NCBI RefSeq assembly: GCF_030272615.1 | Contig: NC_081415.1 | Span: 605,253,137 to 605,317,136 of the forward strand | Direction of reading: 5' to 3' | Source: Cryptomeria japonica | Lineage: Eukaryota; Streptophyta; Pinopsida; Cupressales; Cupressaceae | Length of the DNA stretch: 64,000 bases | In this document: in pieces, positions 1 through 12,651 of the stretch | Numbering within the stretch: position 1 is the first letter of the stretch | How the letters are laid out: each line of letters begins with the position of its first letter | The notes under the pieces: generated by a model | What the model was told of the DNA's origin: nothing | The model's database searches: none | Seen by the model: the letters and a program-made list of their open reading frames with translations, nothing else | Program-made: the position numbers and the translations under genes

Positions 1-1070
1 GAAAGGGATCATTGCCCTCCAAGTGTAGGGACAATTGGAAGAACTTACACAATCCTCTAGAGATACATTAAACATAATCAAATGCATAATATACTTTCAT
101 GCAAGAAAAGACATTCATATATATAAAATAAATGTCTCAAGAAGTGGTAATCTTCTAAGAGAAAGGAGAAAGAGTATCACATATTGCACATGGGGGATTA
201 ATCATAAGAGCACACCATTGGAAAATAAATGATAATCACATATGAAAAATGCATCCCCTTAAGGAAATAGTGATACATGAGATAAAAAGAAAGAGAAAGG
301 AGCAAAAATCCTTTCTCCCCAAGTGAGGAGAACAAGGAGAAACATTACACATCTTTTGATGGTGATTATTTTCAAGTGATATACCTTCCCAATGGAACAA
401 ATCCTCTCAAGGAAGGGATACACACTTCTCAAGAGGTCATTCCATGCTAAGCTGCATATCATATTTGCGAATAATCAAAAGCATAAAAGAGGTAAGTTTT
501 CCAAGAGAATGAAGGAATGATAAGATGTGCACTACTCATTATAGATGCCCCTCTCCAAATAAAGACGAAAACCAAAGAACAATTATATGCTCACATAAGA
601 ATAACTCTATGCAAGAAAAGATATTTAATAATTAATATTGCACCAAGATAGAGATAAATGTATAGAACGAAGAAGAAAACTAGACTTCATGTTGCTACCT
701 CAAAGTATTTAAAATTGAAATAACACCACCACAAATGATGAAAAGCCCCCAATTAAGTTGAATATTTATATAATAGGGTGAGGAGAAACATGAAGAGAAA
801 GAAAGTGTTAAGGCACTATTTTGATGTCAAGAAAGACAACTAGATCCATTGTGAGAGAAATTCATGCAAGATCATATTGCTTTTGAACATATTTCTTAAA
901 TGCATAATATTTCCCAAGAGAATGTGAATGTAAATCATGAAAAAAGAAATATTCAATTCCTTCCACTTGCTTAAGATTTTTATTTTTATTTTGAGGAGGG
1001 AAGGAAATGTTCTTATCATACTTCAATCTCCAATAGGTTCTTGCACATTGAGCAGGAAAACTCCCCCAGT
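1..1070. other. AT-rich repeat-derived DNA without a gene
   Basis: No reading frame of convincing length or composition. The stretch contains loosely repeated phrases such as gaggagaaacat and purine-rich blocks, suggesting decayed LTR-element noncoding sequence. Its right edge abuts a recognisable LTR, so it may be the 3' noncoding part of an older relative, but I could not align it to the intact element at 6321-14316. Confidence 0.4.
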
Positions 1071-1958
1071 GTTAGCTTGCGACAAAAAATTTGTCAATTA
1101 TCCCTAATTGACAATTATATAAGTCGCACTTCCCCTTCCATTTTGGCATAACATAGATACATGAGATCATGCATTCAAGCATTCAAGAGCATTTAAGCAT
1201 TCCTTTCCAGCATTAAGCATTCTCAAGTCTCCCTTCAAGGTTAAGTGTTGCATTCAAGTGAAGGATTCAACCATTGAAGAAGAGATTCATTCCAACATTC
1301 ACATTCATACAAGCAATCCTATCAACATTTATATCACAACCTCCCTTGAGGTGATCTACATTCCAGTCTTTCATTTACACTTACTTGCAAGTACTTTCTT
1401 TCATCATTTGGTTAATTCCAAAACTAGGGTTTGACATGAAGGAAAACCCCCAATCCCAATCCCTTTTCCTCTCTTTTTTGTGTGTAGGTTGCAGGTGCAC
1501 AAATGTACTTTTGGATTTGGACTCCATTTGCAGAGGTGGAAAAAAACTTTTCATTTCGTGGATTTTTCAGAGGACCATGTACACTCCCACCATGGTTTGG
1601 GTAACTTTTCCTCAAATTCATAGGGCGGCTTCGTCTTGACAGATTATTGCCATATCCAGGTGTACATTTTCATTCTATGCTTCTATCTCAAGTTATAATC
1701 AGACCTTTGTCATTTTTTCACTTGGTCATAAGCACACAATTCAATCAATTCAAATCTCAATCTTAGAAGAATGGATTAACTTACCATCACTCATAATTCA
1801 ATCTCTTTCTTTGGAGTTTGAATCTAGTGTATTTCCCCCCTCTTCTAATGTAATACGTGAAAATTATTTGAAGGGGAATCCAAAGTGAAACTTTCATCTC
1901 TTCTCGGAGGGAAGAAATTCCTCTAGATTTCAGTCATTCACCTTTTTCCAACATTACA
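1071..1958 (+). repeat. Decayed LTR, plus orientation (left arm of an inverted LTR pair)
   Basis: Reverse-complement relative of the LTRs at 6321-7549 and 13110-14316. Shared landmarks, read on the opposite strand, include the repeated gcattcaag stretch (1170-1210), the LTR segment with ggaccatgtacactcc (about 1571-1590) and the TTACA terminus. The right edge is sharp: attaca ends at 1958 and is followed by ttttgatgaatgcgatg, the primer-binding region of this family. The left edge near tgttagcttgcgac is approximate. The copy is diverged and shorter than the 1.2-kb intact LTRs. Confidence 0.6.
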
Positions 1959-2406
1959 TTTTGATGAATGCGATGTCTTACATGCTTTATTCTGAAAATC
2001 ACTGCATATTTTTCATTTACAAGTTTAATTTTTTTGCAAACTTAGTGGTTAATTCATTCAAAACCCTAGTTTTTTAAATTTAAATTGAACTCGTGTTTTG
2101 TGAAAATTGCTTGTTAGTGTCCTAGATCTGAAAATTGTTGCATTTGTCAAATTCAATTTCTTCATTTCCTTGTTCAATTTGCAAATAAAATTCCTCTAGA
2201 TCTCCAATTTGGAAAGTTATCATGGATTTAGACCATTTACCTTGTTAATTTTCTCAAAATGAAAAATTAGGGTTTATATGCCATTAACCTCTAAAATTTG
2301 CAAATAGAGAAATCTTGGAAATGAAAATTTGAAATTGAAATAGCATGTAATCAAATCTAATAATGAGAAATCAGAATTAATGTGTAAGACGTTGGGTTCA
2401 CTAAAA
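1959..2406. repeat. Two convergent leader/primer-binding segments
   Basis: Rightward from 1959 lies a primer-binding-like ttttgatgaatgcg followed by leader sequence containing ttttgcaaacttag. Leftward from 2406 on the other strand lies ttttagtgaacccaacg followed by similar leader text (ttttgcaaattttag on the complement, about 2285-2305). Both resemble the leader at 12960-13109 of the intact element. The two leaders therefore meet head-on near 2180-2260. No coding sequence is present between them. Confidence 0.55.
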
Positions 2407-3529
2407 TGTAAAGTGGAAAATTGGACCCTAGTGACTCCCCACCTAGGAGAGAGAAAGGACGTCACTAGGATGATTTTCACTTGGGAGAACTTTAAATTCA
2501 AAAGAGGGGCTTGGATCCACTAGATCAAAATCCAAGGAAAACAAGGATGTGAATTCCAAGAGGATTGCAAGGGTTGAAGTGTGATTTTCCCTCTTTTGAA
2601 AATAGGAAAGTTGACTTGTTGACTATGTATAACAAAGAGAGAGATTGAGTGAGATGAGGAGCTATCGGTTCGGGATCGCGTTGTAACTTTTGATCTAAGA
2701 TAATTAGACTAATACGGATCTTCCTTACAAATTTGGAGAAAAGTCATTGGGACCGTGGTGACAGTGTACATGGTCCTCCACAAAATCTGCGAAATGAAAA
2801 GGGTTCTTTTGTCTCTGCAAATGAAGCCCAAACCTACAATTATAGTTGTGCAACTACAACCTACACATAGAAAAGGAGGGGAGAAGGTTTGTGGATAGGG
2901 GTTTTCCTCAGTCAAACCCAGTTGATGAATCGACCTTGAAATAAAGTAATTGCAAATGCTTGAATGTAAACAATAGAAATGTATACCTTGTAGATCTGCA
3001 ATTTGTCGATGATGATTGCTTTGCTTCTTGAATATAATCACAAGTGTTGCATGGAATGGCATGTAACATGAAAAAACCCTATCACACACATGCTTGCAAA
3101 TGAATGTTGTAATATTGCTCCAATGGATGAATGAAGAAGACTTGAATGCTTGAATGCTTGATGATATATATCTTCGCTCCCCCACAAATGAGGGAATTTA
3201 ATCTCCTTTTATACATGCCTCAAGGATTAATTTTCAATCACTGAAGGCCGACAAAGAGGAAATGCAAACCTCGAAGTTGGATTGTGCATTGGGGACCAGA
3301 TAGACCCATCTTAGGGCCACCCTAAGAGGTGAGGATAGGGGTGCCACACCCCTATCCTACCCTATTTTAGGACCCAGACAAGGTCTGGAGGCAAGAACAG
3401 GTCCTGAGAAAGGAAGAATCCAAGGGTGAAGGTGCCAAAAGGGGTCTCGGTTAGGAAGGAGGGTATCATTGCCAAGGTGAGGACCTCAAATGTGGTTAAA
3501 AATACAGGAGGCACAATTTTATGACACTA
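2407..3529 (-). repeat. LTR, minus orientation (right arm of an inverted LTR pair)
   Basis: Begins tgtaaagtgg at 2407, matching the start of the intact LTRs (tgtaaag), and runs through the same ordered landmarks: gagagaaaggacgtcactagg, the tacatggtcctcc segment (about 2767-2780), hydrophobic-looking cacatag stretch and a TATA-like tttatac near 3209. It fades out at about 3529 in acaattttatgacacta, which matches the intact terminus attttacgatgctaca. No matching partner or target duplication was found, so it is a decayed 5' LTR with a short piece of leader attached. Confidence 0.65.
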
Positions 3530-6315
3530 TAGTGATAATCAGACACTCATAAAAAAACATAGACAATATGGATTTGGGTTTTTGTTACTTTGAAAATCAG
3601 AGTTGCATGTCAAAGAGCCTAGTTTGGCCCAAATTAGGACTAACTCTAATACTTTAGCACATCAAAGATTTTATAAACACTTAGAAGATAAGCACATAGC
3701 CTACTTTGGATACAAAGGATACCATCTAGTGGGGCCCCTGTAAAAAAATACCTTAGACAAAATGGATAGATAGAGATCATGTGGAACTCGCTCCCCTCCG
3801 CGCTACAACACTCCTTTTCTCTTACCCCAAAGATCTGGAGATCTTGTAGCCAGGGAATTCTTGTCTCATTCTAAAGGGTACATTAAGGGGTATATATAGG
3901 GTATGGTCAACACTCCTTGATCTACCGAATGTAGGGTTTTTGGGCTCTAAAAACAATGGTTTCTAGTTAGAATCCAAGGTCAATAGTACCCTGCAAGCGC
4001 TAAGCTAGTCGTACTTGGGATATGAAACCCCTTTTAGATTGACAAGAATAGAAGAAGATAATACCAGTTGGGCTATGACTTTCTTCTCACCCTCTTTAAT
4101 ATAGTGGATTGGATTAAATTATTGCTTATGTCATTCCCTTCACAGGTGTAACACACTGGGAGGTAGCCCTTTTAATAGGGTTAAACAAAATGGGAAAATA
4201 CCCCAGACACTTCAAACAAATTGTTTATTTTAAGCACCAAACAAAGTGTGAGATAGTCTAAAAAAAAAGACACTCTCGTATACTACCCCTGCAAAAGCAC
4301 TGGATTAGTAGTTTGATTTGTTTTAAATATTCAACTGATCGTATGTGTTATTCCTCAAAATATTATTTGTCATACACTAAAGACACAACATTAATAATCA
4401 GGGGAAAAACAGAATATGTCAAGAAATAGAGAAATCAAAAAAATTATTTCATCAGCGAAATGCACAATATTTATTGGACAAATTCAAAATGAATGACTGA
4501 AAAATAAGAAATAAATAAAGAAAAATGTGAAATGAATTACCAATGAATGCAAAATAGTTACCTGATAGATGCGAAAACTTTGAATGTCCGATAGAAAAAT
4601 CTACAAAACAAAAAATAAAAAATATCTAGAAAACATAATAAAATTAGAATATCAAAGTCGTTTGTGGGTGCATGTTGTATTTCTAGGTATAAGCCATGAC
4701 ACGCATTTGGTACTTTGAAATATTGATATACTTGTTAGGCTCGTTAAGTAATCATTTCACTCAAAAGATTCATTGAAATCATTTGTTCAATCTCCTTTGT
4801 CATGCTCTTTGATGATAACCTAGAAAGTTAGCGTTTATTTTATGAGACATTTTATTAAATTCACTCCCAAAGGCATTTTATAAATTTCATTCCAATCGAA
4901 AATTAGATCAATAAAATCAAAACACAAAAATGAAATCGACACAAAAATAAATTTATACCTTTACTTGTTTTACCTAATATGTGAAATTTCTCCAAAATGT
5001 ATGCAATAATATTGTGTTTCAAATGCGAAATAGAAAGATAATGACTACAAAATGAAATCAGTACAAATGTGAAAAAATATTGTCATGAATGTGAAATCCT
5101 AGAAACGCTTGTGGAATTCTAAACCTACAAATGTGCAAATAGACAAGAAATTCAAAAATCAAAAGCTTTATTTCATGTCAAGTTCACTAATATGTATACA
5201 AGGAAAATTTATAAAATTATGTTAATTAGATAATAAGGAAACCATGAAGCCTTATCTAATTAACAAGATTCTTTCGTAATATCAATGAAAGTAAGCTCAC
5301 GAATTCAATGAGAAATAAATAAAAAAATTATTTAAAAAAACCCTTATTGCATTTGAACACCTTGCTTCCATTGTTCTTCTGCTTCCTATGGCATGGTGGC
5401 TCTCAGAGTCATGTTGTGAAACCTACAAGATATGGACACAAGAATTTGAAGATCGTGGTTGTTGAAAATGAGAAATTGATGCTCAATTTATAAATTCTGG
5501 AGGGATTAATTGAATGGTTGACATTTGTTTGAGAACCGAATCGATCAACAACTAAGATTTCATGTGACAAGTTGGTGGGAGTGATTTCTCATGTTGACTG
5601 AGTCTGATTGATAGATCAAATAGCTTGATTGGAAGTTAGATAGAATTGATTGATCAATTAAGAATGTTGATTGAATAGTTAACTAGATTGATTGACTAGA
5701 TGATTGACTAGATGATTGAATTGATTGACTAGATAACTGGGTTGATTGATCAGTTAGAAAAGGTGATTGAGAGTTGACTAGTTAGTCAGAAAAGGCTGAT
5801 TGGGAGTTGACTAGACGTTAGTGGCAGTTAGAGTTTTACCATGTGCTATAAGAAATTAACATGAAATTCAATTTAGTTTGCATTTAGATTTTCAAAAATG
5901 CCAAATGACATACAAATTAATGGGAATGAAATTAATTTGAATTTAGAAGAAATTTGAATGAAACTTGATTGGCAATATACATGCATTCCAATATTATTTA
6001 CATATTCATTTCAACCTAGATCCAATTGCATATTCCACAAGTTGGCCAATGATTAATTCCTTAAATCAAACAATATGAAATGTGTAGTCGACTTAGTCCT
6101 AACACCAACACATTATCCCAAGAGTGAGAACATAATGTGCATTTCCCAAAATGATCTCAACTAGTCCCAAAATAGCATCACACACATCCTCCAACTAGCA
6201 CGCATTACCCTTCTCCGGCACATCCAACAAAACCTTTTACATAGTCAATGGACTAGCACTGTGAACACTCTTTCATCTCTAAATTTTTATATATAGTAGA
6301 GAAAAACCTCTGAAA
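3530..6315. other. AT-rich intergenic DNA, no gene
   Basis: No supported coding region. The stretch 3540-4300 looks like decayed LTR-element sequence; 4300-5400 is very AT-rich. A degenerate simple repeat lies at about 5600-5810. The final bases supply the target site of the element that starts at 6321. Confidence 0.5.
5600..5810. repeat. Degenerate TTGATTGACTAGA-type tandem repeat
   Basis: Repeated variants of ttgattgactagatgattga and ttgattgatcagttagaaaa occur back to back. Units are irregular (roughly 15-40 bases) and diverged, as in an old minisatellite. No coding potential. Confidence 0.55.
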
Positions 6316-6320
6316 CTTAG
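6316..6320. repeat. Target-site duplication CTTAG, left copy
   Basis: CTTAG immediately precedes the TG of the left LTR; the identical five bases follow the CA of the right LTR at 14317-14321. A 5-bp duplication is typical of Ty3/gypsy and Ty1/copia integrases. Confidence 0.9.
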
Positions 6321-7549
6321 TGTAAAGCAGAAAATCGAACCCTAGGGGTTCCCTCACTCCAAGGAGAGAGAAAGGAGGTCACTAGGATTGATGGTTTTCA
6401 CTTAGGAGAGACTTTACATTCAAAAGAGGGGTTGAAACTCACAAGATCCAATCCCACACAATGCAAGATTGAATTCTAAATGAGTTTCAAGGGTTGAGAC
6501 AACAAGGATACCCTCTTTTGTAAAGAACGTAGATAGAAGGATTGAACTAGGAGTGTATGTAAAAGTAAGAAAGATTCGATTGTAGACAGAGATAGGGACA
6601 CGGGATGAAGCTGCGGACCTGAAATTAGTAGTTAAATGTTGAGATGATGTTGTCTTGCAAGTTTGAGCGAAAGTTGACGGGATGATGGCGCCCGGAGTGC
6701 ACATGGTCCTCCAAAAAATCTGCGAAACGAAGGGGGATCTATTCGTCTCTACACAAGGATTCTAGATCTTCAATTACAGCTGTGTACCTGCAACCTACAC
6801 ACAAAAAAGAGAGGATGATTGTGGGGTTAGGGATTAGGGGTTTTCCTTTAGGTCAAACCCTAGTTTTGGAATTAACCAAGAAATGAGAATGCTGTAAATG
6901 TAAGTGTTTGTAATGTAATCAAGTATTGATACCTTGTTGTAAGAATGTTTGTATTCTTACATGCGAAGGTGTAATGATGTTGTATGTTGTATGTTGTAGG
7001 TGATCTCCTCTTCAATGGTTGAATGCAACACCTAGCCTTGAATGGAGACCTAGAATGCTCAATTGCTTGAAGGAATGCTTGAATGCTTGAATGTTTGTCT
7101 ATCGCTTCCACCTCTTGCACACATATGTTTTTCACCCACCTCTTTTTTCCAAATGGGAGGGGAAATTTAGTTTATATACTTGTCAATTAGGGTTAGGAGA
7201 CTGATTTTTCTGACCTTAGGCCAACCTATTAACATTATTTTCCAAATTGCAAACTTGAAGACCCGATGCCCAACAAGGGACTGGGCCCAAAATAGGGCCT
7301 TGGGCACCATGGTCTTGAGGGACCAAGGCACTGGGCACCATGGTCCTGAAGGACCAGGGCACTGGGTGCCATGGTCCCACGTCTCGGGACGGCAAGGTGC
7401 AAGGAGGATCACACCAAGGTGCAAAAAGATGCAGTTTTTTGATGTCGTAAACAGGTTTCGGGGTCTCCATTCAGGTTCAACCTTGCGCCGCCATCATGAA
7501 GACCCAAATGCAGTCAAAATTGTAAGTGTCGCAATTTTACGATGCTACA
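6321..7549 (-). repeat. 3' LTR of the gag-only element
   Basis: Starts tgtaaagcag and ends gatgctaca; matches 13110-14316 along its whole length. On the minus strand it has a TATA-like box at 7170-7180 and a short tandem array of 31-base units at 7302-7378. Apparent open frames within it (for example 7180-7554 plus) have no protein-like features and are chance. Confidence 0.9.
7302..7378. repeat. 31-bp palindromic tandem repeat in the LTR
   Basis: Two complete 31-base units (7302-7332 and 7333-7363) and a partial third. Each contains CCATGG and a self-complementary ggtcctgaaggacc-type core. The right LTR carries only one full unit (14100-14130) with partial units either side, so copy number differs between the LTRs of one element. 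Confidence 0.75.
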
Positions 7550-7564
7550 TTTAGCCCCCACTTT
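7550..7564 (-). other. Polypurine tract of the gag-only element
   Basis: On the minus strand AAAGTGGGGGCTAAA lies directly before the TG of the 3' LTR. This is the expected place and composition of the plus-strand primer for reverse transcription. Confidence 0.8.
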
Positions 7565-8302
7565 AGCGGGAGTATAAGCGTACGCCCATACTTCCGGTAA
7601 AGTACAAGGAAACAACATTGAAAGACTTTCACCACGTCAAGGAGGCAAGATACACCAAGCCCCCAGTGGACTAAGGATCTTACGACTTTGATTGACAAAG
7701 TAAAAGGGAAGATTATGAGGGAGAACCATGACTATCAGTAGTAAGGTTCCCTTCTTATGAGTCATGCAAGAAAAATACCAAAAATTTTCAAGGCAAAGCT
7801 AAGTTCGCCAAGAAATTTTCAAGTATCTTGAAGAGATATGAACGGAGTGTATGCCTCCTATGTTAAAGTGATCGCACATGCCTCATCGGGGGTGATTACT
7901 TTAAGGTAGTGATACACATAAGAAATGAGAAGGTAAAGGAGCATGTTATCACAAGAATTTAGCCCCCAAGTGTGAGATAAACCCAAGGATAATAGACACA
8001 AAACACAAAGCACGAGGTGACTTCACTTTCCTTGGGGTCAGTATGTTGTATGATAATTCATCTATATCATATGTATCTATGCATAATTGTTCTTCATTCC
8101 CCAATCAAGGAAGGTCATCTAGAAGAAGGGAACACATGTGTCTTTTGAGTCAACATGAGAGAGACCAAAAGAGATCTCAATGCTTTGCATCGTCCTCAAG
8201 TAGACAACACTAAGGACAACAAATAGAAGAATGGGAATAACACATAGAAGAAGTAACAAAAGAGATCAAGAGAGGAGGAGAGAGTCTGCTATGCTAATGA
8301 AA
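7565..8302 (-). other. 3' noncoding region of the gag-only element
   Basis: Between the end of the gag frame and the polypurine tract. No open frame or recognisable domain; a second purine run (complement of agcccccagtgg) lies near 7660. Nothing else seen. Confidence 0.6.
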
Positions 8303-11300
8303 CTAGTCTAGCACATCATCCACCTCCCGATCTTGCTGATCAATATTTCGAGAAGGCAGGAAACATGCTAGAGGAGGAACATCCAACACAACAGATGGAG
8401 CTATCACAAGATCCAAACAAGGGCTATGTTCATGTTCCAAGCCACGTTGTTCTTGTCTAGGAGCTAGGATAAATGCTCTAGAAAATTTGTTAGATAAATG
8501 GTTATCAACATCAACATATTCATATTCACTATCAGAAGCAAGAGGATTAACATTTTCATCTATATCATCATCAAGACTTATAAAAATAGGATCTTTAACT
8601 CGCACAGGATCAAAACCATCATCCATCTTATGTTTAGGAGATTTTGACTCAATTTTTGGCTGAGGAGAAAATGGAATAATGCTAGTTGAAGGTGTCTTAG
8701 GGGATTGCAAAGTTTGAGAAGCAGCTGCATGAGCTCTAAGATGATGCTTTCGTTGGCGTTCACGCGCAGAACAATTTCATCTAGTCTTAGTAGGAAGTTG
8801 AGAAGATTGAGGAGGAGGAATGTTCTCATCCTTATCACTTGGGTGTTTAGGTTGTGGTCTCTTAGGTTGGACGATAGGAGGAGAGGAAGGTTTCTTCTCT
8901 CTATAAGAGGAAGGAGGAGGAACTGCTCCATATAAAGGAGGAATATCTGGTTTAGGAAGGAGACCAAGTCCATCATGACGAGGAGGTATAGGTCTACCTT
9001 TAGAAAGTTTATTAGACATAGAAATAGTCACATCCATAGGGATGGGTTGGGAATCTTCTTGAGGAAAGACATTAGTTTTATCTTTCAAAGGAAGAGCTTC
9101 CTTCTCAAGAATGATAGGAATGTCAAGTTTGGGTGTTCTAGGTTCACTTAGAGATAGGATCATATCTTTTTTCCACTTTTGATAAGATTTGAAAAGATGA
9201 TCACTTCGCGGTGGAAGGGATTGAAATTGTTTAGGCCAAAAATAATCAATAGGAATGCTAGAAGTTCTTTCACCTGGTTTAAAGAGACTATGATTGACAG
9301 TAACAACTTCACCATTATGGGGAAATTTCAAACACTTGTGAATAGGAGAAGCAATAGCTTTCATGGAAGATAGCCAAGGATAGCCTAGCTTCACACAAAA
9401 TTGTTCGGATGATGGAATAATAGCAAAGCTCACATCAAGGGATTTGTTATGGACCTCAATAGGTAATGTAATAGAACCAATTGCAGGAGAAGAAAATGCA
9501 TCAAATAGTTTCACAACCACATTTGTTTTGTCATAGATCACTTGATTCAATTGCAAAGTAAAAAGAAATTCTTCAGTAATGACATTAACCATGCAAGAAG
9601 GATCAATAAGCACTCCACGGCAAGGTGTATTCTTGACTTTTGCAACTATATATAAAGGACCATCAGGTGCCCTGATAGTTTCACTGGAATCAAATGTGAT
9701 GGAAGGCTCTTTAGGGATTTTCTGGTGCTCTACAAAGTTAACCACATTCGGAGTCGTAGACACAAGACCATCAGGTGAGAAAGAGGAATCGTTAGTCTCA
9801 ATCACATTAGAGGTATGAGAAGGTAATGGATCAATAAAAATCTTATGATTTTGGTTAGGAAGAGCTACATATATGTTGCCTTTATCATTCACACCTGAAA
9901 CAGAGATAGTATTATTATCAATCAAATCTTGAATGTTACCCTTTAAAGCAAAACATTTTTCAGTATCATGCCCAAGTTGACGATGAAATTGACAAAAAGA
10001 TTTGTTATCAAAATAGGGCAAATTCATCTTTGCAGGATCTATTTTCTTTATAGGAGGGAGAGTAAGCACATTTTGCTCCAATAACTTATTCATAATACTA
10101 TGCAATGATTCATTCAAAGGAGTAAACTCTCTTTCTTTCTTGAAAAACTTAGAAATAGGATACACACCTGATGCTGCATTCACATTGTTGTTAGTGATGT
10201 TTTCATTGAATTTGATGAACCCTCTGTTTGGTTTAAACTTCCCAAATGGTTGTTGACTACTATCACCCTTATCACTCGGAGCCATAGGATTTGCTTGTTC
10301 CATTTGACTCACAGTCAGTTGATAATTGTGAAGAGTTGCACACAACTGTTGGAAAGAAGTAAACTCAGAAAATAGAAGTTTTTCTCTTATATCTTTTTGT
10401 AAATTAGAAATAAAGATTCTTTGAATATCATTGTCAGGTACTGGAAAAGAAATTTGAGCACACAAATGCTTATATCTACCAATGAAATCAGTCACTTTTT
10501 CTTTAACACCTTGTTTACAATGCATTAAATCAATCAAAGTAACTTTAGGACCTATATTGTTTTGAAATTGTTGAATAAAAGCATTTGCAAGTTGTTGGAA
10601 AGAAGTAATAGAATAGGAAGGCAACAAGCAATACCATTGTAGAGCCTTATCTCTTAATGTTCTAGTAAACAGTTTTGCAAGCAACCTTTGGCCATGAGCA
10701 AAATCGGTACATATTATTTGAAAGGTCTTAACATGTGTTAGAGGATCACCTTTACCATTATAAAGCTCCAATTGCGGGATTTCAACATGCTTAGGAGAGA
10801 TAGCTCGAACAATGTCAAGAGAAAATGGGCTCGCAACATCAAATGTGGGCACACTAAACTTAGATTGATTCATAGAGGCAATTTGTTGTTGTAAAGAAGA
10901 GACAGTTTGTGCAAGATTGTTAATGGTTGCTTCAGTCGAAGAGTTCATATTAGACATGTTAGATTGTGATGGAGGTATTATGTTATTGAAAGAAGGTATT
11001 GATTAAGAGTAAGGTGGTGGGACACTATGATGGTTAGTCATAGGAGATGATTGGAAAGAAGGAACACTACAAGGAGGAATGGTATGGTTAAATGTATTGC
11101 CCACTTGTATCATGTTCATTTGTGGAGATGTAATAGGGACACTCATTGAAGGAATGAATGAAGAAGTTGGATTGAATGAAGGAAGAGGGTTGATTGAAGA
11201 AGAAGGATTGCCCCCATGACTGGTGATCATAGGTGAAATGTTTTGTATTGAAGTAGTCATTATGTTTGATGTAAAAGTAGGTATACTAGCAATATAAGTT

Positions 11301-11734
11301 GTCAAAGGAATAGAATGATTGACTTGAGTAGGAGGTTGTGTATAACCTAAAGTTTCAGCACAACTCTTCATAGGCATCACATTCGAATCCACGATGTGTG
11401 TAATACTACGCAAAATATCAATTCCATTCTTATCACTTTGAACCATACGTTTTAGACCCTCAATTAATGGAAGAGCTTCGCTATCGGGGTATTCTTGAGA
11501 CATCCACTACTGAAAATCATCAAATTGATTATCCAATTTTGAAAGTTGTTCTACAGAAACCTCATGGAGAGCTTCTTCATCATTAAGAGGATTAGAGGAA
11601 TTACCCATGTCTTCATTAAAAAGGCCATTCAAATTAGGTTCTATCTCCTCGGTAATTAAACATTGGAAAGACTTAATTCTAAGGCTTCGTCTAACAAGAA
11701 TAGTGTAAGTAGGGCTTATTGTTGTAAAACTCAT
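8303..11734 (-). pseudogene. Long gag/protease-like polyprotein frame with three nonsense codons
   Basis: One continuous frame of 1,144 codons starts at an ATG at 11734 and is interrupted only by TAG (11507-11509), TAA (11003-11005) and TGA (8777-8779); the intervening open pieces are all in the same phase. Residues about 1-300 are low-complexity, rich in Ser, Pro, Asn and Thr. Residues about 316-475 are a Ty3-type retrotransposon gag (capsid) domain with the usual LRDKALQWY core. Near 581-594 is a zinc-knuckle-like C-x2-H-x4-H-x4-C. Residues about 705-805 resemble a retropepsin fold, but the catalytic triad reads Asp-Pro-Ser. The C-terminus is Pro- and charge-rich. Gag builds the particle that packages element RNA in the cytoplasm. 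The longest stop-free piece is 726 codons (10957-8777). Lineage (Tat-like) is inferred from similarity to 44640-45660. Confidence 0.85.
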
Positions 11735-12030
11735 GCACTAGAGAGAGAGAGAGAATATTTTGAATTTTGAAAATAAAGTTGGCAAAATTGAACAATGAGA
11801 TAATGATTATCCAATTTGAACTTTGTGAAAGAAGAGGGAAAAACAACTTCCAAGAAAGGTAGGCACAATTGAAAATTAGGGCCAAGGGGGTAGCACTTAA
11901 TTTTAATTGTTATCTTGAAAATTGAAATCTTGAATTTTGAATTTATTTTCGAATTTAGAGGTAGCAAATTTCAATAAAATCAGCCAATCTCCTAGATTTA
12001 AGTTGTTCAATGCAATCATGACAATCTCCT

Positions 12031-12136
12031 GAAATTTCAAAAAAAATGTCAAGGACCGTGGCGAACGGAGTGCACATGGTCCTCGCAACTTTTTTCAAAA
12101 TTTTCAGGGATGAAAGTTATGATGATTTTAAAGCTA
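12031..12136. repeat. Leader repeat module, copy 1
   Basis: Contains gaaatttcaaaaaa, ggaccgtggcg, the self-complementary GTGCAC, ggtcctcgcaac and a ttttcagggatga tail, in the same order as copy 2 at 12652-12752. GGACC and GGTCC flank the GTGCAC side of the segment and could pair into a stem. Confidence 0.75.
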
Positions 12137-12651
12137 ATCTGAAAAAATTGAGTGATTTTATGATCTGTAGATAGGCCAAATTAAATTTGCAATCTCAAAA
12201 TTGAACCCTACCAAGATTGTTGAGAAATGCAAAATTTGAATTTTGAAAAAGAGAGAGAAACTAAAATTTTCAATTTTATGATTTTAGAGGGAATACTAAA
12301 AGCAATGCAAGCTTTGAAATTTAAAAGTTGACTCAATTTCATGCAAAATTCAATTTTGAAAGTGGAAATCAAAGTTGTTGCAATTAAACACTTAATTTCA
12401 AAAGTCACAAACTGCAAAAAATTTGAATAAAGCACTAAAATTTCAAATGAATGCCAACACACTTTTCAGATTTAGGACAGTAAGAAACACAATTTTGACA
12501 CGAATTTCAATTTCAACAATTTTTGAATGATTAAAAGCCTTAATCCAAGCAATCACTAAACCAACTTTGACTTTAATTTTGAAAGTGTTAGAATTGACGA
12601 AATCAGCCAAGATTATGGATTCTAGCAGAAAAATACAGTAAGATCTAGCTC

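Noticed and set aside
5600-5810. CRISPR-like repeat-spacer pattern
   Set aside because: Units are directly adjacent and irregular without unique spacers, in a plant nuclear context; a decayed minisatellite.
7180-7554. Open frames of 84-124 codons on both strands in the LTRs
   Set aside because: They overlap on both strands, repeat in the partner LTR and follow the 31-base repeat; no protein-like motifs.
8777-11005. Programmed stop-codon readthrough in the gag frame
   Set aside because: Three different stops, no conserved readthrough context seen, and all fit C-to-T decay; mutation is simpler.
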